From positions 110,341-174,340 of the forward strand of contig NZ_BNCJ01000010.1 of assembly GCF_014656415.1 (NCBI RefSeq): a stretch of DNA of 64,000 nucleotides. The letters are read 5' to 3'. The position numbers were made by a program, and so were the translations under genes. Shown piece after piece: positions 8,256-15,154 of the stretch. The notes under the pieces are model-generated. The model did no database searches. It was not told the origin of the DNA and worked only from the letters and a program-made list of their open reading frames with translations. The number at the start of each line of letters is the position of its first letter. Within the stretch, counting starts at the first letter, position 1. Source of the stretch: Seohaeicola zhoushanensis (GTDB taxonomy: Bacteria; Pseudomonadota; Alphaproteobacteria; Rhodobacterales; Rhodobacteraceae).

Positions 8256-9536
8256 TTAAAAATGCTCGGAATCCCCCCGCATCTCGCGGGCATGGATGCC
8301 GAGCACCATCAGCCCCGGCCAGAGCATATAGGCCTGGATCTCCAGGTTCTCACCGAAGGATAGAAGGACGATCGTCATGATGATCGCCATCGGAAGCCGT
8401 GCCCTCGGGTGGCGAGTTGCATCCAGCAGCACCAGCACTGTATGCCACAGCATCGGAAGCAGCAGAGCCACGAACCCGGCAACGCCTTTGACGAAGAGTA
8501 ACCCCCACCAGGTATGATGGCTGCCGATCGGCATGTATTCCACGGCATGGCTCCCTGGATGCACGGTGCCATGGCCGAACCAGAAGGCCTCGGCCTGCCA
8601 GCGTTCGCCGGCGATACGCTGCAAAGTCTCGCGGACCCGCGTGCTGTCGGCCCGCGCGCCCCGGAACCGGGCCACGGCCTCGTCCGCCGCGCGCAGAACC
8701 GCGGGCCCGATCACCGCGAAGGACGCCGCCAACGCCGCCAGCACCTGCCAGGCCCAGCCGCGTACCACCAGCGGCATCACCCGCGGCCCCAGGGTGCAGG
8801 CCACCAGGCCGATCATCCCCATCCGCGATTTCGACAGGACGATCATCGCAACCCCGGCGGCGATCCCGATTGCCCGCCAGCGCCTGCTCTTCTCTTCGAG
8901 CGCAAAGGCGACCTGCAGCACCCCCAGCAAGGCGGCGAATGGCGACCAGGGCGCGTAGAACTGCCAGCGTGGCGTCCAGTTCGATGGATCCATCGTGTAG
9001 AAGAACACGGTGAAATACTCCGGTCCCGGCCCTCCAACAGCTTTCAGCGGCGAGGTGAATATCCGCTCCGGCAGCCCGGCATAGGGTGCAACGAACAGCA
9101 CCGGCAACAGCGCAAGTGTCCACAGGCCGACGACGCACTGCCCGCGTATCAAGATCTCGCGCCGGATCGGCAGCACCGCCCCGGCAAGTGGGAACAGCGC
9201 AAGCAGTGCCCAGCCCTTGGCCCAGCCGATAGACGACTTGATCGTTTGTCCCGTCCCGAGGTTCCATGACAGGTGCCCTAACCAAAGCACCACCAGCATC
9301 GCGCACATGCCAGCGATCCAGCCCCAAACCACAGGCGGCACCGGGCCGGTGGCGCGCAGATCCTCGCGGATGCCAGGCCCGAGATAGAGCGAGAGCATCG
9401 CCAGCCCAGCGATCAGCCATCCCAGCACCGGTCCGACGATGTAGAGCGCACCGACGAAGTAGAACGGCCAGGTCCAGCGCAGGGCCGCGAAGACCATAGC
9501 CTCGGCCGGGTTGCGCGCCGCAACGACAGTGCTCAT
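8256..9536 (-). CDS. O-antigen ligase/polymerase-like membrane protein of exopolysaccharide synthesis
   Basis: A polytopic inner-membrane protein of 426 residues with about ten to twelve hydrophobic segments. The conserved Wzy/WaaL-type elements are SKSRMGMIGL in a central helix and, in the large periplasmic loop, FGHGTVHPGSHAVEYMP followed by SHHTWWGLLFVKG. That His/Gly-rich loop precedes the last helices in the O-antigen ligase family. It probably polymerises or ligates repeat units delivered by the flippase at 19172. Its start overlaps the stop of the chain-length gene (ATGA, 9533-9536). Polymerase versus ligase cannot be decided from sequence. Confidence 0.75.
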   Translation of the reverse strand: MSTVVAARNPAEAMVFAALRWTWPFYFVGALYIVGPVLGWLIAGLAMLSLYLGPGIREDLRATGPVPPVVWGWIAGMCAMLVVLWLGHLSWNLGTGQTIKSSIGWAKGWALLALFPLAGAVLPIRREILIRGQCVVGLWTLALLPVLFVAPYAGLPERIFTSPLKAVGGPGPEYFTVFFYTMDPSNWTPRWQFYAPWSPFAALLGVLQVAFALEEKSRRWRAIGIAAGVAMIVLSKSRMGMIGLVACTLGPRVMPLVVRGWAWQVLAALAASFAVIGPAVLRAADEAVARFRGARADSTRVRETLQRIAGERWQAEAFWFGHGTVHPGSHAVEYMPIGSHHTWWGLLFVKGVAGFVALLLPMLWHTVLVLLDATRHPRARLPMAIIMTIVLLSFGENLEIQAYMLWPGLMVLGIHAREMRGDSEHF

Positions 9537-10981
9537 TCCGCGGCCACCCGAATGGCCGGCGCGCTGGTGCCCTGCCCCGTGGCAAGCAGTCGGTCGATCA
9601 GCGGGCGGCGCATCCAGCCCAGTCCCAAGCCAACCATGAACAGCAGCGTCGCCGCCGCTCCGGCAGCTATCGCGAGCTTGCGCCGAGGCGAGGACGGGCT
9701 GTCCGGCAGCGACGGATCCTCTAGCACTTGCACCAGTGGATAGGATGCGAAGAGATCGGACCGGTTGGTCTGCGTCCGCGCCATAGCCGACGCAAAGACC
9801 GCTTCTGCCACCGCAAAATCCCGTTGCAGGTCTTCAAGCCGCGCGGCCGGCTCGATCAGCGCGAGGCGGCGGTTTTCCGCAACATCAAGCCGCTCAGCAA
9901 GCGCCTCATGTTCGGCCGCCAGTCCGGCCCGCTCGGCCTCCAACTTGACGAGGTCGCTTAACAGTTCGGCCCGATTGCCGACATGCGACAGGTCCAGGCC
10001 CGCCAGTGCGGCTTCCGTCAACCCGGTCAGCCCTGCCGCCCGATCCAGCGCCTGCCGCCTCGCCGCTTCATGCCCGACCCGCGCGGCCTTGACCTCGGGG
10101 TGGTTCTCGCCATATCGCCCCCGCGCCTGCGACAGCAGCGCCGCCTGTTCGGACATCTGCGTCGCAAGGGCGGCGAATTCGCTATCGGCGTGGAGCTTCA
10201 GCGCTGCGGCAGCCAGCGAAGGTGTCGTGCTCAGCGCCTGTTCCAGCGCGACCACCGCCTCGCTCTTCTCGGCCAGGGTTGCAGTGAGATCGCGCAGGCG
10301 GCCGGACAATGTGTCCGCTTCGGCGACCAGCACCTTGTATTGCTCGGGCGAGATCAGCCCGGTTTCCTTTTGCAGCCTTGAAATCTCGGCTCGGGTCGAC
10401 TGGACCGAGTTGCGATATTCCTCGATGGCCCCCCCGGCGCTGGTCTCACGCCGGGCCACTTCGTCCGCCCGCAGCGCGTCGATCTCGGTGAAGAATGCCT
10501 GCAACAGGGCGTCGCCCCTCGCCTTGGCGTCATCGGCGGAATTTCCAACGATGGAGACATGAATCAGCCCGGTCTGGTCAACCAGTTCCACCCGCGGCTT
10601 GCCGTAGTCCTCGCGCCGCATCTCCATATGTCCGGCCGCCGCATCCAGGATGCGTTCCGCCGCCAGCAGCCGTTTGTAAGTTTCGGTCGGGCTGACCGAA
10701 CTGCTTGCGAAAGGCGAACTGGCATAGGACGAAGCCTGCCCGATCCGGTCGAGGTTGACCGAGGCCGAAGCCCCGGCGCCCGGCAGGATCAGCGACATCT
10801 CGGAAGTATATCGCAGCGGCGCGGTCGCCAGATAGGCCGCAATCGGAGCCCATATCGCGGCACTGCCGATAGCCAGCAGCCCGACATAGCGCGGCAACCG
10901 TCCGGCATCGGCGACGCGCCCGCCGCGCAGTAGGCGCATGAAGGACAGTTGACGAATGGGCAGACGCAACAGGCGGGGCAT
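9533..10981 (-). CDS. Wzz/GumC-type polysaccharide chain-length determinant
   Basis: About 482 residues. An N-terminal membrane helix (VGLLAIGSAAIWAPIAAYL) is followed by a large periplasmic domain with long heptad-rich helices (about 180-400). The proline-rich segment DPSLPDSPSSPRRK then leads into the second helix (LAIAAGAAATLLFMVGLGLG), as in Wzz/Wzc proteins. No tyrosine kinase domain follows, so it belongs to the kinase-less class and controls chain length or export by itself. The start is uncertain: ATG 10981 is used; GTG 11014 and TTG 11047 are in frame upstream and none has a strong SD. An EPS box lies upstream at 11086-11103. Confidence 0.82.
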   Translation of the reverse strand: MPRLLRLPIRQLSFMRLLRGGRVADAGRLPRYVGLLAIGSAAIWAPIAAYLATAPLRYTSEMSLILPGAGASASVNLDRIGQASSYASSPFASSSVSPTETYKRLLAAERILDAAAGHMEMRREDYGKPRVELVDQTGLIHVSIVGNSADDAKARGDALLQAFFTEIDALRADEVARRETSAGGAIEEYRNSVQSTRAEISRLQKETGLISPEQYKVLVAEADTLSGRLRDLTATLAEKSEAVVALEQALSTTPSLAAAALKLHADSEFAALATQMSEQAALLSQARGRYGENHPEVKAARVGHEAARRQALDRAAGLTGLTEAALAGLDLSHVGNRAELLSDLVKLEAERAGLAAEHEALAERLDVAENRRLALIEPAARLEDLQRDFAVAEAVFASAMARTQTNRSDLFASYPLVQVLEDPSLPDSPSSPRRKLAIAAGAAATLLFMVGLGLGWMRRPLIDRLLATGQGTSAPAIRVAAE

Positions 10982-11085
10982 TGGCACGAAACTCGCAGGC
11001 AGGTGACACTCCACGAACCTACCATTCCTCGCCGAGCCCGGCTTCAACGCGGGGGGATCACCGCATGGAACTTGCGGAGAAGGAC

Positions 11086-11103
11086 ACTATCCTTTCGGAG
11101 AGG
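11086..11103. promoter_or_regulatory. EPS box 1 (degenerate) upstream of the chain-length gene
   Basis: ACTATCC-TTTC-GGAGAGG matches the CCTATCC-N4-GGATAGG repeat seen at three other sites in this cluster with two mismatches. It fills the gap directly after the response-regulator stop (11104) and 104 nt before the chain-length ATG. It could allow separate control of the downstream pair of genes. Confidence 0.45.
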
Positions 11104-11715
11104 TCAGAACAGGCCCTGTTCCTTGGCCAGCATCGCCGCCTGGGTGCGATTGGCCGCGCCGATCTTGCGATAGAGCGTCTTGACGTGAAGCTTCACCGTC
11201 GGTTCTCGGATATCAAGATCGCGGGCTATCTCCTTGTTCGACTTGCCCAAGGTCAGCCCTTCCAGCACCTCCAGCTCGCGTGGCGAGAGCTTCTCGGCCA
11301 GCGGATGCGTTTGGGGTTCTTCCGCCGCGCGCATGAATTCGAGCGGCGCATATTGTTCGCCCATCGCCATGAAACGCACAGCGTTCACCAGCGACTTGCC
11401 CGACAGGGTCTTTGGCAGGAAACCGGCGGCACCGGCCTCCAGCACCCGCTCCGCGATCTCGCGGTTCGCAGTCCCCGAGATCACCGCGACGCGGTGATTG
11501 CCAGACATCTGCATGATCCGGTGAAGGCCATCCAAGCCGTTCATGCCGGGCATGGTGAAATCGAGCAGCACCAGATCGAACGCCACCCGTTCCAGCAGGG
11601 CCGCCGCCTCGTCGACATCGCGGGCGGTTTCCGTCTCCATCCCTGCCTCGCCGCCCAGGAACAGCTCCAGCATGTCGCGCAAAAGATCGTGGTCATCGGC
11701 GATCAAAATACGCAT
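11104..11715 (-). CDS. NarL/FixJ-family response regulator
   Basis: A 203-residue two-component regulator. Receiver domain residues 1-120 show the acidic pair DD at 7-8, the phospho-accepting Asp52 in LVLLDFTMPG, and the conserved Lys in GFLPKTLS. The C-terminal LuxR-type helix-turn-helix spans about 140-200 (LSPRELEVLEGLTLGKSNKEIA, then REPTVKLHVKTLYRKI). ATG 11715 has SD GGAGAG, and the upstream extension of the frame is unsupported. Its probable partner is the hybrid kinase at 15155-17722, the only sensor in the cluster. NarL-type proteins bind inverted repeats as dimers, so the EPS boxes are natural targets (inference). Confidence 0.92.
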   Translation of the reverse strand: MRILIADDHDLLRDMLELFLGGEAGMETETARDVDEAAALLERVAFDLVLLDFTMPGMNGLDGLHRIMQMSGNHRVAVISGTANREIAERVLEAGAAGFLPKTLSGKSLVNAVRFMAMGEQYAPLEFMRAAEEPQTHPLAEKLSPRELEVLEGLTLGKSNKEIARDLDIREPTVKLHVKTLYRKIGAANRTQAAMLAKEQGLF

Positions 11716-12161
11716 GGAACTCTCCAAACTGCGCAACCCGGGAATTCCGGATTGCGGTTCACCTCTGCGTATCTCGTTTATCACGAAAACTCTCCAATCA
11801 AATACAACCTTAGGCCATTTGCCGCGAACTGCGGCCCAACTGTGTCTAATACCAGAACTGCGTGACCGAAGCAGGACACTTACGGCTAAGCCACCCTATC
11901 CACAGGGATAGGTCGCCCTGTCACCCCAAGCGCAAAGCCGCGCGTTCGGGCAGGGTTTCCCCGGCTTTCGGCGCGAGCTTGGCCCCGGAAAGCTTGGCCT
12001 CACCACCGATTGGTCGGGTCTTCCTGGCATTTGGTATCGGGGGGCCGCCGCGCGGGAGAGCCACCCATCCCTGCGCCCCAACCACCTCTCCGGACGCGAA
12101 ATTGAGCCAGGGCCGGCCGACGGGCATTCAGAAAGCGAAGTTTTCGCATCGGAGTTCCGGC
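11716..12161. promoter_or_regulatory. 446-nt divergent intergenic region of the EPS cluster
   Basis: This gap separates the response regulator (minus) from the WecG-WcaJ fusion (plus) and should hold both promoters. It contains EPS box 2 (11895-11912). Close to the plus-strand ATG there is a small hairpin (12135-12139 pairing with 12143-12147). The leader of the plus-strand gene would be long. I see no credible gene in the region; open frames running through it have no ribosome sites or recognisable domains. Confidence 0.5.
11895..11912. promoter_or_regulatory. EPS box 2, perfect inverted repeat
   Basis: CCTATCC-ACAG-GGATAGG has perfect 7-bp arms separated by 4 nt. It lies between the divergent response regulator (start 11715) and the glycosyltransferase fusion (start 12162). 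The same arms and the same 4-nt spacer recur at 14542 and 19038. Confidence 0.7.
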
Positions 12162-13565
12162 ATGTCCTACACCCACCACACCGGCGCAGGTTTCACGGCC
12201 CCCGCTGCCGTCCTGCCTCGTCCCGCCCCGCACAGCTTCGCCCGGATCCGGCTGTTCGGCCTCGATGTCATCTCGGCCGAGGGCCGCGAGGTGATCGCGC
12301 GCCTGCTGACTCCGGGCAGCCAGGCGCGTGTCGCCTTCCTCAACGCCCACTGTGCCAATATCGCGGCCCGTAACAGCAGCTATGCCGATGCGCTGGCGAC
12401 TGCGGACATGGTCCTGCCCGACGGGATTGGCGTGGAAATCGCCGCGCGGATGCTGGGCGACGGCTTTGCCGAGAACCTCAACGGCACCGATTTTACCCCG
12501 GCACTGCTGCGCGAAGCCGCTCTGCGCGGCAAATCGGTGTTCCTGCTCGGCGGGCGACCCGGCGTCGCCGAAGACGCCGCGCGCAATCTTTGCCGTGCCA
12601 TTCCCGGCCTGCGCATCGCCGGAACGCGTGATGGTTACGACGGAATAGCCGACGAGACCGCCGCAATCGCCGCAATCAACAAGGCCCGGCCCGACATACT
12701 GCTGGTGGCGCTCGGCGTGCCCGCGCAGGACGTCTGGCTTGCCCGCAACGCCCACCGTCTGGACGCCGGGCTAAGCCTCGGCGTCGGCGCGCTGTTCGAC
12801 TTCCTCGCCGGTCGCGTGGCCCGCGCGCCAGCGGCCGTGCGGCGGGCGCGCTGCGAATGGATCTGGCGGCTGGCGATGGAACCGCGCCGCATGGCGGGCC
12901 GCTATCTCGCCGGCAACGCCAGCTTTCTCGCGCGCGCAGCTCTCCATGCGCTGTCCCGGACCAGCGCCACGCAGCACGTCCGCCGCGCTCTGGACATCCT
13001 GCTCGCGGGCACAGCCATCCTGGCCCTGTCGCCGCTCACAGCGGCCCTCGGCATCGCCATCCGTGCCGACAGCAGGGGTCCGGTGCTGTTCCGCCAAGTG
13101 CGGATCGGGCGGAAAGGCAAGCCCTTCACCATGTTCAAGTTCCGCTCGATGCACGTCGACGCCGAGGCGCGCCGAGCGGCACTGCTCGAGGGGTCCGACC
13201 GTGACGGCATCTGCTTCAAGTCGCGCCACGATCCGCGCATCACCCGGGTGGGGCGGTTCCTAAGGCGCTTTTCGATCGACGAGATGCCGCAGCTGCTGAA
13301 CGTGCTGCGCGGCGAAATGTCTCTGGTTGGTCCGCGCCCCGCGCTGCCCGAGGAATATGCCGCCTACCCGGCCCATGCCCACGGTCGCCTCGCCGTCAAA
13401 CCGGGCCTGACTGGGATCTGGCAGGTTTCGGGTCGCGCCGAGATTGGTTTCGACAAGATGGTAGATATGGACATTGCCTATGCCCGGTCGCGTTCTCCGC
13501 TGATCGATCTGCTTCTCTTCGCCATGACCTTCCGCGCTGTGATTGGCGGCCGCGGCGCCTATTGA
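12162..13565 (+). CDS. Fusion of WecG/TagA glycosyltransferase (GT26) and WcaJ-type undecaprenyl-phosphate sugar-phosphate transferase
   Basis: A 467-residue two-domain enzyme. Residues about 40-220 are a WecG/TagA/CpsF domain (FLNAHCANIAAR, MVLPDGIGVEIAAR, NGTDFTPALL, GGRPGVAEDAA, LLVALGVPAQDVW), which adds the second sugar to a lipid-linked one. Residues about 275-467 are a bacterial sugar transferase with a membrane helix (ALDILLAGTAILAL), then GRKGKPFTMFKFRSM, DEMPQLLNVLRGEMSLVGPRP and KPGLTGIWQVSGR, which primes the lipid carrier. The two first steps of repeat-unit assembly are thus in one polypeptide, in reverse order of action. Start ATG 12162 has SD GGAG. galU follows 26 nt later. Confidence 0.88.
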   Translation: MSYTHHTGAGFTAPAAVLPRPAPHSFARIRLFGLDVISAEGREVIARLLTPGSQARVAFLNAHCANIAARNSSYADALATADMVLPDGIGVEIAARMLGDGFAENLNGTDFTPALLREAALRGKSVFLLGGRPGVAEDAARNLCRAIPGLRIAGTRDGYDGIADETAAIAAINKARPDILLVALGVPAQDVWLARNAHRLDAGLSLGVGALFDFLAGRVARAPAAVRRARCEWIWRLAMEPRRMAGRYLAGNASFLARAALHALSRTSATQHVRRALDILLAGTAILALSPLTAALGIAIRADSRGPVLFRQVRIGRKGKPFTMFKFRSMHVDAEARRAALLEGSDRDGICFKSRHDPRITRVGRFLRRFSIDEMPQLLNVLRGEMSLVGPRPALPEEYAAYPAHAHGRLAVKPGLTGIWQVSGRAEIGFDKMVDMDIAYARSRSPLIDLLLFAMTFRAVIGGRGAY

Positions 13566-13591
13566 GCCCTCAATCCAAGGAGGAGAGTACC

Positions 13592-14476
13592 ATGTCTCAT
13601 GTCAAGATTGCCGTCTTTCCCGTCGCCGGCCTCGGCACCCGGTTCCTGCCCGCGACCCGCTCGGTCCCCAAGGAGTTCATCCCGCTCGTTGACCGCCCGC
13701 TGATCGACTACGCCGTCGAAGAGGCCCGGCTGGCCGGTATCGAGGAATTCGTCTTCGTGACTTCCTTGGGCAAGACCGCGCTCGAAGATCATTTCGGTGC
13801 CGCGCCCGAACTGGAACGCAGACTGGCCGAGGGAGGAAAGACAGCCGCCCTGACTGCCCTGCGACGCAGCCGGCTGCCCGAAGGCAGCCATGCCTTCGTG
13901 CGGCAGGACCAACCGCGCGGCCTCGGACACGCGGTGTCGCTGGCACGACGGGTTGTCGGCAACCGCCCCTTCGCCGTCCTGCTGCCCGACGACGTGATCC
14001 GCGCGCCCCGGCCCTGCCTCGGACAGTTGATCGACGCGCATGAGCGCGAAGGCGGTCATGTCGTCGCCGCGATGGAAGTGCCTCGCGCCCAGGTTTCGTC
14101 CTACGGTATCCTCGACGTCCGGCAACAGACCGACGCCCTGGCCCGCGCGCGCGGTCTGGTCGAGAAACCGGACCCGAGCGTCGCGCCCTCCAACCTCGCA
14201 GTGGTCGGGCGGTATGTTCTCTCGCCTTGCATATTCGAGACCCTGGCCCGCACAGGCCCCGGTGCCGGCGGCGAGATCCAGCTGACCGACGCCATAACCG
14301 CTGATGCCGCCTCTGTGCCAGTTGCGGGCTACCGCTTCACCGGGGAACGCTTCGATTGTGGCACGGTTGCCGGGCATCTTGCGGCGACCATCGCCTTCGC
14401 GATGGAGCGGCCCGAACTCGCCAAGGCCATGTCCTGCCAGTTCTTCGACCATGCGACAGGCCAGGCGGCGGCCTGA
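13592..14476 (+). CDS. galU: UTP-glucose-1-phosphate uridylyltransferase
   Basis: Makes UDP-glucose, the donor for the exopolysaccharide. It is 294 residues, normal for GalU. The nucleotide-binding loop FPVAGLGTRFLPATRSVPKE is at the N terminus, followed by PLVDRPLIDYAVEEA, DDVI in the metal region, and GGEIQLTDAI and YRFTGERFDCGT near the end. A strong AAGGAGGAG precedes ATG 13592. It is probably co-transcribed with the fused glycosyltransferase. A housekeeping copy may exist elsewhere, and this one looks dedicated to the cluster. Confidence 0.93.
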   Translation: MSHVKIAVFPVAGLGTRFLPATRSVPKEFIPLVDRPLIDYAVEEARLAGIEEFVFVTSLGKTALEDHFGAAPELERRLAEGGKTAALTALRRSRLPEGSHAFVRQDQPRGLGHAVSLARRVVGNRPFAVLLPDDVIRAPRPCLGQLIDAHEREGGHVVAAMEVPRAQVSSYGILDVRQQTDALARARGLVEKPDPSVAPSNLAVVGRYVLSPCIFETLARTGPGAGGEIQLTDAITADAASVPVAGYRFTGERFDCGTVAGHLAATIAFAMERPELAKAMSCQFFDHATGQAAA

Positions 14477-14541
14477 CTCACCTTTCCTCAACACCCATGC
14501 ACCATTACTGGAGGCTTCGGCTGGATCCGACCGGCCGGCTG

Positions 14542-14559
14542 CCTATCCATTCGGATAGG
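14542..14559. promoter_or_regulatory. EPS box 3, perfect inverted repeat
   Basis: CCTATCC-ATTC-GGATAGG, perfect 7-bp arms with a 4-nt spacer. It sits 65 nt after galU and 78 nt before the start of the periplasmic protein/hybrid kinase pair. If the cluster's regulator binds here, the sensor operon would be under its own feedback control. Confidence 0.7.
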
Positions 14560-14637
14560 GGCCTTGCCCCAATGCCCACAAGACCGCGCCGCCATTTTAT
14601 GGCATCACACTCGCAGGGAACCGCCGAAGGAGGTCCG

Positions 14638-15144
14638 ATGTCCGCAATTCTACAATCCGCCGCCATCATCGCCATCGCTCTTGCGTCGCCTCTCTACGCC
14701 GGCGACCTGCCCGCGCCGACCGGCGAAATCCTGCTTACCATCAGCGGCCAGATCACCGAGACCAACGGCGACGGCCTCGCACGGTTCGACCGCGCCATGC
14801 TCGAAACGCTCGCCCCAGTGACAATCGAGACCACCACGATCTGGACCGACGGAAAGCAAAGCTTCACCGGCGTTCCCCTGGCCCGGCTGATGGAAATGGT
14901 CGGCGCCAAAGGCGAGGTCGCCAAGGCCACCGCGATCAACGACTATGCCGTCGATATACCTTCCGAGGACTGGATCGAAAGCGGCCCGATTGTCGCTTAC
15001 CTCAACAATGGCGCCTCGATGTCGGTTCGCGACAAGGGGCCGCTTTGGGTCATCTATCCATACGACTCCAAGCCGGCCTACCAGACCGAAGTGATCTATT
15101 CCCGCAGCATCTGGCAACTCGACCGGATCGAGGTCACGCCCTAG
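14638..15144 (+). CDS. Periplasmic molybdopterin-oxidoreductase-fold protein, probable sensor partner
   Basis: A 168-residue exported protein with a short signal peptide (cleavage near LYAGDLPAP). The mature part resembles the sulfite-oxidase/YedY molybdopterin-binding fold (PF00174-like): ILLTISGQI, FDRAMLETL, FTGVPLARLMEMVGA, INDYAVDIP, LWVIYPYDS and RSIWQLDRIEV. The cofactor-ligand Cys of true enzymes is missing, so catalysis is unlikely. Start ATG 14638 has a strong GAAGGAGGT. The hybrid kinase begins only 10 nt after its stop, which suggests it works as a periplasmic accessory or ligand-sensing protein for that kinase (inference). Confidence 0.75.
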   Translation: MSAILQSAAIIAIALASPLYAGDLPAPTGEILLTISGQITETNGDGLARFDRAMLETLAPVTIETTTIWTDGKQSFTGVPLARLMEMVGAKGEVAKATAINDYAVDIPSEDWIESGPIVAYLNNGASMSVRDKGPLWVIYPYDSKPAYQTEVIYSRSIWQLDRIEVTP

Positions 15145-15154
15145 GTCACAGGCA

